A DNA stretch of 60,000 nt from Liolophura sinensis (taxonomy: Eukaryota; Mollusca; Polyplacophora; Chitonida; Chitonidae), in the NCBI RefSeq assembly GCF_032854445.1, contig NC_088307.1, positions 24,193,953 through 24,253,952 of the forward strand. Direction: 5' to 3'. Both the position numbers and the translations under genes were made by a program. The first letter of the stretch is position 1; each line of letters opens with the position of its first letter. Below, in pieces: positions 1-13,000 of this stretch. Below the pieces are notes generated by a model. The model was not told where the DNA came from, did not search any database, and was given only the letters and a program-made list of their open reading frames with translations.

Positions 1-365
1 ACTTCGATCTGTCATTTGGTGTAAATGCGCAGAGGCAGCGAATTATTGGACATGAAATGACAACAGAGGTAGGTAGATCCCCTGATCATGAAATATACGA
101 TTATCATGTACCTAGGCCTATATACAAGAATCCGTTTTGCTTGCAAAATGCCACCCTCACGATCACAAATAAAACCTGTGTGGCTTTTTATCATCAGTAA
201 TCGATATTTTGTCCTGCTGCGCATATGCAAAGGCTCAGTGTAGAGCAATATTGTCGCATATATCGCTATATCCCCGCAAGCGTGGACGGCTCAAGCTCAT
301 TAACGTTGCCATTATTCATGTATTCCGCGCTGTTTCCTTGCACCCAAAGGTGTCGCTGACGATCC

Positions 366-401
366 GTCACGTGACCTCAGTAAGCCATGGAAGATGGCGG
401 C
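366..401 (+). promoter_or_regulatory. Probable NCS-1 proximal promoter elements (E-box and YY1-type site)
   Basis: A palindromic GTCACGTGAC (366-375) contains a CACGTG E-box of the kind bound by USF/Myc-type bHLH factors. It is followed at 391-401 by AAGATGGCGGC, the consensus YY1 element. In animal promoters such YY1 sites often lie just downstream of the transcription start. The pair lies about 100 bp before the NCS-1 start codon, so the start site probably falls in this neighbourhood. The motifs are seen directly; their function is inferred. Confidence 0.5.
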
Positions 402-528
402 CTAACTCAAATCGCTCGTTGCTCGTCTCAACGACTAGATGGCAAACCAAGGGTCTCCTGAGGAGATTTCAGACCGAGTTAGCGCGAGATGGGACAGCGA
501 CACTGCAGGCTCTCCTCAAACGATTTGA
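387..528 (+). promoter_or_regulatory. Three upstream ATGs in the NCS-1 5' leader, one uORF overlapping the start
   Basis: ATG at 387 opens a 24-codon uORF ending at 461. ATG at 394 opens a three-codon ORF (M-A-A-stop, 394-405). ATG at 439 opens a 29-codon ORF that reads through the main start at 489 in another frame and stops at 528. If the mRNA begins upstream of these, scanning ribosomes would meet them before the NCS-1 start. The main ATG has G at -3 and G at +4, a good Kozak context. The actual transcription start is unknown. Confidence 0.4.
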
Positions 529-552
529 AGGATTTACTGTCGAGCACCTACT
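489..552 (+). CDS. NCS1: NCS-1 coding exon 1
   Basis: Encodes residues 1-21, beginning MGQRHCRL and ending SSTY, plus the first base of Phe22. The donor is gtaagt at 553. It was found because its end codes the expected TY-F-T junction with exon 2. Gly2 fits N-myristoylation, but residue 6 is Cys rather than Ser/Thr. Confidence 0.88.
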
Positions 553-3500
553 GTAAGTAAATGGCGCGCGATGCCAGCGTGTTGTTGTTGACATGCCCCA
601 GTGGCACTGACAGCAACAGTGGAGTGGGTGTGTCCAGCATACGATAGTGTAATTAATATGCGATGCACAACATAATTGCCTTTGCAAGTGTTGTGTTAAT
701 GTCTTGTACGCTCGCCGGCCCTTAATTCAGGTGCGACATTTCTCTGTGTCACTGGTATAGGTGTAATTTACGTGAATCAGGTGAAAATTGGAATAAATGA
801 ATGTCTGGTTACATTCATAAGACGAGCACTCAGTATCATGCTGTGTGGTGACAGCGCCCTGTAGCTTAGCAGCTGTTGCTTTTAGCTCATGTAAAAGCCA
901 GATCATACATGTAGTCTCTGCCACCCATGTTTAACGTATAGAGCCATTATTCAGTATGATAGAGAGCTCTTAATTCTAGGCCTACATGGACTGTAACTCT
1001 CCCTGTAAAAGTTTGCATTTGAATTATAATGGGCACTGATAGTTTAACATGGTCATTAATTAACAGAAGGAAATCAGATACATTTCTCTTGAAATTCATT
1101 TCTTCATAACTTGTAAACTTGAAAAAAAGTTTTACTTTTGAAGCTTACATATATATTTGTTTGGATAATTAATTTAGATAATTGATTTGACACTGTTAGT
1201 GTTATTGTCAGGAATTTCCCAGAATGTGGGCAGGGTGTCCTAGATGCATGAACAAGGCTTGTTTTGTGACATAGTCTGCTTCAATTAAATTAAAATTTGT
1301 ACAGATGTCCATGTTCTTGGCTATTCTTTTGTCTTGCGAGATAATGCCATATACTTAGAATTTAATTTGTATGTAGTCTTGATGTGATCTGTAAGCATAT
1401 ACTCTGTGTGTTCTGTGGATTATTGTGATGGGTTCGTTGTTGAGCTGTGTAAAACAGGGACAAAGATACGGCCAAATCTAGATATGCTCATTTTATTTCA
1501 TGTTACTTCAGTGCTGAGAGAACCTAGGGGGAAATATTAAAATATGAAGGATACCCTAGGGAACAGAGCTAACACCATGGTTCAAACAGATTTATGGCAA
1601 ATAACACGTATAATTGAAGAGTCCTCAAAAACAACATCGTCAGCAATTTCCGTAAAATTTTCCTGATGTGATGTAATAATGTTCCCTATGTGATGACGAG
1701 TGACGTCGAGTAAGGCAGTTATCCTGGAATGACACCATGCGCATTTGAAAGAACAAGGTCATATGTTGCTATACATTCATGATGAGTGACGCCAAGTATT
1801 CTTGCATGTCATCACACCAGGCAAAATTGGAAATGCCAAAAAACCTTTGTTTTTGTGTCGTCCTCAGAATCTAACGACAGTGGTTTTAATACATTGTAGT
1901 TTTTGTACAGTTTAGGAAAGCATTTCTGACTGTCTTGATCCTTATCATTTAACCGTGCTGTCAAGACATACAGGTCTTGACTCTGTGGAAGCTCTTAAAA
2001 GAGATATGCCACCAGTGGTTAGAGATGCTTGCCAATGAGTCGCTGGGAGACACAAAATCAGCCTTTTACAGTGAATCTGTATGCACCTTTGCTTTCACTT
2101 CAGTTGGGACCTGGTTGGTAGTAAGTGGTCAGTGTTGCTCATGTGGCTGTTTGCTCAATCTGGTATTATTGAAAACAATAAGTTCATTCTCTGCCCTTGG
2201 ACACAGGAATTGCGGATTTCGATGATCTCCCTTCTATCAATGTAGTGTTCATATATCCCTGCATCACATGTGGGAAAGTTTGTCAGTGACTTGCCCAAGA
2301 TGGGTGGTTTTCTCCAGGCATTCCAGTTTCCTCCACCCATAATAATTGACCACCATCATGGTACATGAAAAAATCTTGAGGATGGCATTATACAACAATC
2401 AAACAGCAAGTAAATGATGAGTAAAATCATTTGACAAACTATCCCTAGATCTCCCGTTTGCGAGGTAGATACTCTGACCTCTGTACAAATTGAGTGTTTT
2501 CTTTTTTGGAAGAAAACCAATCAGGGAATGATTTTTATTTAAAGTGAAAAAATGGGGAGAAATACCATACATGTTGATACCATTTTAATATTCAAGTCTC
2601 CGGGGTCCCTTTTTACACATGCATACATTTAGACACCATAGCAACGGGTATTGTAAACACTATGTTGCTATGGTAATATTTACAGTGGAGCAGTACCACT
2701 CTGTAACTGTTTGTGTGCGCTTTGCGAAAGGGTTCTTAAATCGCTGTAATATTTGCAAAAATACAGTGTGCACATCGATTGTTTTTATGAAGTTGACGAT
2801 GGTGTTTGTACATGCAAATGTTAACTATCTGTTTGTATTGGAAATATGCTCTATTTGCAGTCTCTGTTTCCACAGCCATTATATATATTGTTTCTATGCA
2901 TGTTGTTGAACAAAAGCATGGACACTTACAGAAATTAGAATTGTCTGACATGCTGGTGCCTCTCTTTGTCGCGGGTATTATTTATTAATGAGATGCGATA
3001 GATTTCTGCTCCCGAGAGAATATTTGCAGCGACATTGATGAGAGTTGAAATGACACTGTCATGAGATATCCATTAGTTATAGTTATGTAGATGTACAGTT
3101 ATATAGTAACTCGTTAGTAACTAGGTGATCAACCCTTAAAGGAAAAGACCTCAAAGCCGGTATCACTAAGTACACCACTTAAAACTATGCATAAATATAC
3201 TTTCATTTATTTTTCTTTACATTGTTGTGAAGAGACTTAAAGGTGTTCAAACATTTGAATTCTAAGGTGGGCTTTATGGACCATACTATCAGTGTAGGAA
3301 CTCTGACGTCTCATGAAATTTTATCAGCTCAAATCACGACACTGAATGTTAGAATAACTCTCTTTACCCATGAGTAAAACATTACTTATAAAAGATTACC
3401 CAGAATTCCTTACATCTGGTGAACATCATGAAAAAAAGGCGAGGTGATGTCAGAGTTCCTAGATACTGTTAGTATGGCTCATAAAGCCCATAGAATTCAG

Positions 3501-5562
3501 ATATTTGATTGGCTTTAAACCCTCTCAAAAAGATCTGAAAAAAAAAAAGAATTGAAATGAGTGTATTTTTATGTATAATTTTCAGTTGCCTGTATGATGA
3601 ACATTACTTCATATTTAGCTTTCTTTTACTTTAAAACTAGTATTCATGTACCGTACAGTCATGTGTATCGTAGTATGTCCATGATACATCTGCTGTCTGA
3701 TTCACACATGTAAGGTACAAATGGGCATATCATTCTGGTAGAATTCAGGGCCAAATTCAAGCATATTTTGATACCCTTTGGAGGTGCTCAAATTACACTG
3801 TGCCTTAAATTATGGGAAAGCCCAAATTATGGGAATCGTTGCCTGATAAATTTGATTTAGAAATTCTTAGTAGCCATGCATAATGACTGTACAATGATTC
3901 AGTAGTAATTTTAACACTATAATTTGGTATCTATGGGATTAATTTAACATTTCTTAATATCTAAAAACATGTTAGCGCAAATTAGCGTATCATCGTCATA
4001 TGACTGAAAAATTGTTGAGCATGACGTTAAACCCCAAACACTCAGTTACTCACCAAATTAGCATATGGAAACAGTGCCAAAACTAGAAAACTGTATTAGG
4101 CCTTGCCAGTTTTTTTTTCAACATGCTGCTAAATAAGCCCCACAAGAGTCGTCAACCGCTTACTGTCACCAAAGCCCCATATACAGTTAGAGCATGGAAA
4201 TCTACAAATTCCTAGTCCAAGGCTGGGTTTGAACCCATGTCCCATATGTCTAAGAGATTGAAAGCATGACTACCTCTAAGCATGAGTCCATGCAGTTTCT
4301 GCTGTAGCAGTATGTCAGGAATAAATCATGTATTGGGTTTAATGATGTATTCATGGATTACAACAACAACAAGGGTCTTTAGTTTATTTACTATCCCTTA
4401 AACCGCGTCTGCATGTGTATAATCACTGTTTACGTGACTGGTTAATATTTGTGTATGCATGTGTATTGCATTTGTTTTTATTTATTGCTGATATGTGTAA
4501 CACATGTATTTATCCGTCTGCTTTTTTGACTATTTCAGTTACACGAAAGGAACTGAAACAATGGTAAGCACATAGAATTAATTCAGAATACCTGTAGCTC
4601 TACATGCACATTGAAATGTACATTTGCTTCTGGGTGTCGTGGTGTTTCTAATTGGTTGGAGTTGGGAGGTGGGGGGGGGGAGAGCCGTTGGGGTGGTTGG
4701 ATGAAATGTACATGTAATCCTTGAGACGACCGCCGCTCAGAGATAATTTCATTTCATTTCAAATCTCTCTCTGTCTTTGACTTCTTCTTCTCTTTTTGGT
4801 CATTTCCCCTCAACTATGTATTAAATTGGAAGCATGTGTTTTTTAACATGTACAGTAATATTTTTTTCTGAAATGTTGATGCCAGAGCTGGTCCTTTCAC
4901 CTCCCACTAACTTCATACATTTGTTCGATTCAAAACACATGTAGTTTTAGCTGAGACTCCTGCGGAGTGTAAAATGCAATTTAATCCCAGGTGTGAATTC
5001 CCAGAATCAATGTCAATACTCTTTGGTACGAAATTGGAAATTTAATCTTCAAGTACATTAAGGCGTGAATCTAATGGCTAAATTACCTCGTGTGTTGCCG
5101 TGTCCCTTCTAAGCAGATTGATTAAACCAAATCTTATTTCTCTGGCTGACTTAGGTGAGAGATGAGTCGCTCATAGAATATGTGATGAACTTGAGCTGGC
5201 CTAGTGCAGTCTTATGCAGGCCCCATTTCATACTATATAATGGTGCCCAAATTAGAGTTGCCCAAAAATGCCCAAAATAATTCCACAAAAGGCCAAAATT
5301 ACAACTGCCTGAACAGTTTGGCTTGTGACATGTGGTTTAACGTATAGTATTTGTTAAAAAAAAAAAAAAATAGACAATCCATGTATGTTTGAAATGTATG
5401 TACTTCATCCTCTAACACAAGTGGACATATGAAGGATTCCTAAAGTGGAGTTGCACACAGACTGGTAATTTTACGGGTTGGGGGCAGGGAGTAAGGGAAA
5501 GAGTGTGTAGTCTCATGTAGCTTCCCCAGATTACAGAAAAATCTTAACGAATTTAGAGGTAC

Positions 5563-5627
<65 letters not shown>

Positions 5628-7040
5628 CTCCCAAATGACCTAAAATTTCGTCCACAGAAGTTCTTCCATGCATGCATGCTGGTATTTAGAGGCCATAAAT
5701 GTCATACAATATTATTTTTGGTGCTGAAACTGACAATTTTCTGGTAGAATATCATCCCTTGTTCAAAGTAAACTACAAAGCATCTTTCTAAAATCAATGC
5801 AACTCTCAGAATCAGGAAAAATCAGAAAATTAGTCACTGACAAAATTTATGGGCCTTTAGAGTAGTTCTGACCAGGATGGCCAATCATTAAATTGATGAG
5901 CCATTGTTAATTCCATGTACAGGGACATTTTGATACACTTTAAAGGTGCCGAAATTACATCATGCATTAAAATATCTCAAATTAGGTGTAATATTTGGGT
6001 GTTTGCTTGATTTTGAATGTTCTCAGTGCATCCTAAACCATTTACCAGTCTCCTGGTGTAAACATGTTCTTGCCACGATATTGTTGCAATTTTTGCCGAA
6101 TTGACGTTAAGCCAGAATCATTCATTTATTCATTTTTCGCTATAACCTGGAACATTTTCGATCCTGTACGTTTATTTAATAGAGATTCATGGATATTAAA
6201 CAGCTTTAGAAGTGGTGTTTGCCATGAAGGTCAAGCCCTAAATGTCAAAGTTTTCCCCGTGGACATGTCCATTGGGGTCCTGTGTCGCTTAGCTGCAGAT
6301 CAGAGTTGCTACTTGCTGTTGGCTTTACCCTCAAGTGAAGTACTATGTATAGCTAAGGAGCAGAAATTGGACAATGAATGTTTTATAGCTTTGTCACATT
6401 AAACACACACCTAACATGGATGAAACATTGTCCGTTCACCAAGAGGCTAATAGGGCGACTGGCAGCGAGGTTCGTGGCCATGTTTTATTTACTCTCCCCG
6501 TGGCTCTGTCCTGTTCTGTGACGGCTCCCTAAATAAACCATGCTTACATGTGGATTGTACATGCACATTTTGTGGCAACTGTCAGCTGCTGTTCACAAGT
6601 TACATGTGTGTGACATGGACTGCAATCTGCACCATGCATTGACTTTTCATCCATGGTACATGTACATTTTTAAGATGCACATTTTAAATATAGTAATTGT
6701 TCATTTTGTCAAGTGAATCAATAAAAATTTCTTTTATGATTGATTTTTTGGGGGTTACATGTACAGTATATGTAATGTTATATACTAGTATACCTGTTCG
6801 TGTGTACATACAGCTCCTGGTATACATAGCACATACATATACATGGCTGCCACCAAACACATTTTCAGATACTGTGATTCTTCAACCGTTTTTGCATGTT
6901 TGCAAGGTGTTTGTTCAAGCAAATTCTGAGGGCCTGATTCTTTGTCCCTACATCATTTTTGATTCTTGATTGCCATTGGCTAATCAGGCAGGTTAAAATT
7001 TTGACATGAACTTGTCAGAGCTGCAGGCCTTGCCCACATA

Positions 7041-7088
<48 letters not shown>

Positions 7089-10000
7089 TTATACCCTTCG
7101 CAGACTGACATCATTTTTCTCTGTGAGACTAAATTTATACCCAGCGTCGTAAAATTAATGTGTCTCAGAGTTAAAATTTCGCACCCGGGTTTAAATCCCC
7201 ATATGCTCCTTTCAACGTGCGAATAATTTTGGAGACAGGTAAAATTATGCTTTCCGTGAAGCCCTTCAATTGGCCAAAGTTTGTAGTGTTTTGTCTCCAA
7301 AATCAACTAAAAAACATGGATAAATTGCACTGAAAGTTGCTTTTTCACGTGCGAGAAGGTTGAGGAATTCGGGTGGCTGATAAAACTATAGGGAACTCGT
7401 AAAACTCCCTGCCGTCTTTAACAAAATGGTCCAAAGCTGTGAACTCTTTTGTGCTTTCCTTTATTACGTCACGATTATTGATGTATGCATGCTCATAACA
7501 CACATATGAAGTACACAAGCACTGCAGTGTCACAGAAGAGAGCATCATGTTCAGCTGTGATCAGGACCTTCTGTCATGTGTGTAGCTCGTCCTCGAGTCT
7601 CGTCATTATACTGTATTTGACCTTGGGACAATCCCCCAGAGGCCTCTCACCAATGCGATTACTGTGAGTTCAGCTCATGCTGGCTCCCTCTTCAGCCGTA
7701 TGTGGTAAGGTCTGGCTGCAAACTGTGGCTGGTCGTGGGTTTCCCCCAGCATATGCCAGGTTTCCTCCCACAATAAATGCTGGCTGCTGTCGTATAAGTG
7801 AAATATTCTTGAGCACAGCGTAAAACCCCAATCAAGTAAATAAGTAAATGTATTTGACCTCTCGGGACTGAGTGACTCATTAGTTCTGAGAGTACTACTG
7901 ATCTATACAGAAGGTGTTTGTGCTGAAAGCAGCATAATACACGTATATCGTTTTGGGAAAGTGTAAAATACAACACCAGGCAGAAATATCTTTTTTTACC
8001 TTTATTTACCTCTAAATGTGCACTTTGTGAAGAAATACTTATGTCTGACATGTACAACACCAAACTAGAATTTCAACAGTTGCTTATCTGCACAAAATAA
8101 AGTCTATACTTCCAAGTTTTAATACATCCGCAGTCTAAACTGAGCTGTGCTAACTTAGGCTTTCAAACTTGTTGGATCAGAAAAAGTCATCCTTTTTTGG
8201 TTTACATGTACCTGTAGGTCACCTGTTTTCACTATTGTATACATCCAAACTGACCTTGATATGCCAGCTTTTCCTAGAGTAATCGCGACTATGCAACATT
8301 GTGTGAATAAGAGGTGACCTTTGACCTATTTTGAACTTCAGGTACAAAGACTTCATGCAGGACTGCCCCAGCGGGTCTCTGAGAAGGGAGGTAAGTCTGG
8401 TTTCATTATATTGAGTGAGTGCTTGGGGTTTAAGGTCGTACTCAACAATCATTTTGACGACGAAGGAATCCACTCTTTTATCTAGTGCTGCTTCACTGAG
8501 ACGCCTTACCAAAGGCAAGACCCCCCCCCCCTCCCCCAAGGCATTATACTGATTAAGTGAGGTAGCTGCAAATTCCTCTGTTAAAGTCTTAGGTGTGACT
8601 CGACCCAGAATTGACCCTGGATCCACTGCTCCAGGGTCATACAGTCAGTGACAAAGGTGCACCCTTTGCCAGATTCTGAGAGTCTGATTGATTTTAGAAA
8701 GGTGTTTTGAGGTTTATTTGGAAGCTAATGGGATATCCTATTAAAAAGCAATTTTCAGCTCAAAAGGTAATACCGTTACAGTGCCTAGTCTCATTTATGT
8801 ATACGAGAAGCTTCAGAGTTGGTTAGTTGGTTCAGTTGGTTAGCATGCTAGCGCAGCATAATGACCCTGCAGCCTCTCACTAATGCGGTTGCTGTGAGTT
8901 CAAGTCCAGCTCATGCTGGCTTCCTCTCTGGCCGTACGTGGGAAGATCTGACAAATAAATCATAGTTTTGTGGTATGTTGTGGCTGCATGATTAAGATAC
9001 TTGTCTTTCAGTCTTCCAACCGCCTGGTTGGTTCAACGGTTCAACCCCAGTAGCTGACAGAATTTCCCCTGCCCATTGACACTGGTGGTAGTCTATCACT
9101 GTTTTGTTATCTTACATGAATCTGAAAGAGTAATTATTCTTTATCTCGTCCTTATTTTTCCTCTTAGTACAATAGATGCAGTAAAAGTGTTTCAGATTTA
9201 AGGACGATATGGCTGGTAGCACTGGTAACGTCTGTTTTAGGTGGTCTGACATGAAGTTCACTTGCCTTCTCCAGTATGACATACAGCATTCATGTTCTTG
9301 CCCATTTGGTGAAAATTTGTGCCTTGGTGCCAATCAAATTCATGGTTACAGAGGATGTATGAAGATGCATAACATGTACAGTGTGAATGAATTTAAATTT
9401 CAGAAAAGCTGACTTGATTTAATTCTCAGGTTTCAGTAAGTTTCCCTTGAGATCTAGTAAATGGACATGTCACTAGGGACCATGCAGCTTAAGATTATGC
9501 AGAAACACTGGTGTAACTAGCACGTAAAAACCAATCACATAATGATAGGTTTAAGAACGTCACACGTACGGTTAGGCTAGGCTGTCAATATTCATGTTTC
9601 AGCGTGTTACAGATTTACATGTACCTTAGATATACTAGTGATAGTATGTATTTATTTCCCTGTTCTACTTGCTCTTTGCGCTCATTTTGGATACCTTGAG
9701 ATTTCCTACACCTGTCCTATATGACTGTAAATTTCATACCATGACTTTCTTGTCAGTTTTTCCTGATTCTTAGATTCTTGTTGATTTAAGAAAGATGTCA
9801 CAAAGTTTGCTTGGAATATGCAATGATATTGTACTGGAAAACTGAAGTTTCAGGACCAAAACTAATATTTTGTGACATTTATTTGCCTCAAAAAATGCAC
9901 ATTTGTGGGTGAAATTTGAGGTCATATATGGTAATGGTGGGGCCTCCATGGCTCAGTTGGTTAACGTGCTAGCGCAGTGTAATGACCCAGGGGCCTCTCA

Positions 10001-13000
10001 CTAATGCCCTCACTGTGAGTTCAAGTCCAGCTAATGCTGATGGTCATGGTTTCCCCCACCATAATGCTGGCTGCCGTTGTATAAGTGAAATATTCTTTAG
10101 TATGGCCTAAAGGATCAATCAAATAAATAAATCAATAAATATGGTAATGGTAGTAAACAGGCTTGATTTGAGCGTGACTGAGGGTCAGCTGATGCATGCG
10201 TGTTCATGTAAGGTAACTGCTCTGATATTTTACATGCCCAGGCAAGGGAAGATAAGATGTAGTATAGGGTGATATGTGACCCAATTAATTTCACTGAAAA
10301 TTCAGTGTTCAAGTACATAGGCAATAATTCTCACTTGTCCTTCACTCATGTGAATTTATGACAACCTCTGTATTGACTGTAACGAGAAACCTGCATGCAT
10401 AATAATCAGGGTGTTATTGCATTCCCTTTCGCGTAATCTTACATCGTACACCCCCTGGCCTCACAGCTGGTGGGGCCTTCAGGCGGCAATAAACTGTCAG
10501 TGACGCTCATGTGGGGGTTTGTGCAGTCTAACATTCATTGCCTTTCACCAATGTGGTGTGCATATCTCTGCTTAGTACATTACATGTGGGTTCATCAGTA
10601 ACTTGCCAAAGGTTGGTGGTTTATTCCAACTACCCCGTATTCCTCCACCTGTAAAAATTGACTGCCGTCATATAAGTGAACAATCTTTGAGTACGGCATT
10701 AAACAAACATTAAAGTCAATAAATAAATAAATAAATATTACCACCTACATGTATCACCTCATGTAGGCCTACATAGAAAATCAACAACTTTGAAAATTTG
10801 TTTTGTGTCTTAATCCTGTCATATAATCGGTTCATACATGTACATATACATACATTTTCGGGTCAAAGCTGACTTATATTAAGTCTGTTAAAGTGATCCT
10901 TATTGACACGCGAATGGGCAGATATCAACTGGTTATTAATAGTCAGCCGAGGAATATTGACTCGGCACAATTCCTGACGTGTCTTGTCATTCATTCTTGT
11001 CCCCTGAACCACCTGATTGAAGATTGGTTTTCTACTATGGTTTTAAACACATGAATGCTGAGCAGCTTTTTTTTTGTCATGAATATCATGAATGTGACAT
11101 TTGTCCAAATTATATTACAATGTACGTTTATTCAGCAACCTGCTGGCTTCCTCTCTGGCCGTACCTGAGAAGGTCTGCCAGCAATCTGCAGGTGGTCGTG
11201 AGTTTCTCCTGGTCTCTTCCCACCATAATGCTGGCAGCAGTCATACAAGTGAAACATCCTTGAGTATGGCGTAAAACACCAACCAGATAAATAAATATTC
11301 AATAATCCTAGCTCATTGTCGTTAGAATTATCAGGAACATAAAAATCAGATTCTCATTAAATCACTATAAATTTGTGATACTCCAAACAAAAAAAAAAAA
11401 ACAGTTCATTTCATTCCAGTCATTTTTGTACATTTTTTAAAAAAATTATTTGCAGAGAACACATGTATAGGGATGTACATTTCTGCTTGTAATTGCACAT
11501 AGTTTGAGCTGGTCTATAGCAGTGTAGATTTTGATTGGTTTAAAAAAACAGTGAACCATTTGACCAATGAAGTACCAGTAGTGAAAGTATTGAAACATTG
11601 ATTTTTCTTACTGATAAAAAGAAGTGATCAATTTGACCAATGAAGTACAAGTATTCCATCATTAAGGTTTCTGATTGATGGAAAAATTGATTCAGTTGAC
11701 CAATAAAGTACAAGTATTGTAAACATTGAGATGCTTGCGATGGAAAAGGTATCCACTTGTCCATTGAAAAATTAAGTACATGTACATGTTAAATACAATG
11801 GGTGAGGGCAAATTTATGCCTTTTCACATGGGCAGGTACATGTATAGACATTATTTTTATTTACAAGAGATGAATTTATTTTATTGAATTACTGAAACAG
11901 TAGTCTTAAGCAAAATTTTTTGCAAAGTAAGTCATGGGTTATTGATAATTTATTTATCATTGTATCTACCTGCCCTTTTAAAATGCGCCCTTTAGCCCTC
12001 CCATGCGGTAAGGCTACAAAGTCATGGCACAAAGAGATGTTACGATGATGTGAAAAATGGCGATTCACCAATGTCTTGTATTAAACCAGCTCTGTGTAAA
12101 GCAGCATGAGATTGATTATCATGGTAGAAAGTATCAATCATGACAGTTACTACGGCTACTATGGTTACAGGTGTACTGATTGTAGGTTAATCATTGATTA
12201 AATATCTGTTAAGGTAACGTCTTATCATCTCTACAGTTGTGATGAAATCAAGTGACAGAAATGCAGTGTTTTTATTCTGAAAAAAAAAAACAGCAAGAAA
12301 GAAATATACAGCGAAAAAAAAAATACACCCAAAAAAAACAAGAAAATGACTAAGAAATGAAGTCAGAGAATGGGTTTGGCATTCAAATTAATATTATGTG
12401 TGTATGAATGTTTGGGAATTGTAGCTGTTGTTCAGCTGCTGAGTGATTACTAGTTGCGTCACTTTATAAAACTTGACAGCTCAGCCATTGAATATTTTAT
12501 ACCTCATAAATCATCCGTCCAGTTTTAATGTTTAGCTTTGGAGAGCTAAAGATTCGTACATGTGTATAACTGCGTGCATGTTCTAGCTCCCAACTATGGA
12601 ATTAAGGGTGCTATAATCTGTAGGGGTTATTGATCTTATATCTGCATTAAAAGGTCAGAAAAGTCAATTAGCCTACAAAAACTGGCTGACGTAAGATTTG
12701 CTACTCTTATCCGGCATTGACACAGTTCGCTGGTATTTACACAGTAATCCATCTTTGTCGTTATAATGGGTTATATCCCCCCCCCCCCCCTTCAAGGACA
12801 TAAGCCTGTGAGGCTAATCAGTTCTAAAGCTAAATACTTACTTAGGCCAAACCATTTTAATTTTTTGTGTAATGGATATCTTAATGCTAAACGTCAGAAA
12901 TAGTCTAAAATTGAAAGTGTATGTGGTATTATTTTTACTTACAAGTGACAGCTGTTAAGCGTGGGTGTTCAGTGTACCTAGGTTAAGGTCAGTGAATTTT

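Larger units (their letters stand above)
553..4538 (+). other. NCS-1 intron 1
   Basis: About 4 kb with no supportable coding sequence. It holds an old SINE fragment near 2190-2385, a foldback MITE at 3240-3515 and a SINE-B tail fragment near 3985-4055. The rest is unremarkable AT-rich sequence. Confidence 0.8.
4564..8341 (+). other. NCS-1 intron 2
   Basis: About 3.8 kb without supportable genes. It contains two (TA)n microsatellites, MITE-like elements at 5630-5880 and 6882-7372, and a 5'-truncated SINE-A at 7633-7848. A 112-codon ORF at 6064-6402 looks fortuitous. Confidence 0.75.

Noticed and set aside
5565-5747. Tyr-Ile repeat ORFs at the TA microsatellites (also at 7041 and 35226)
   Set aside because: Translation of alternating TA; no coding evidence.
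6064-6402. 112-codon plus-strand ORF in NCS-1 intron 2
   Set aside because: No recognisable motif, no repeat structure and no flanking splice signals that fit NCS-1; treated as chance.
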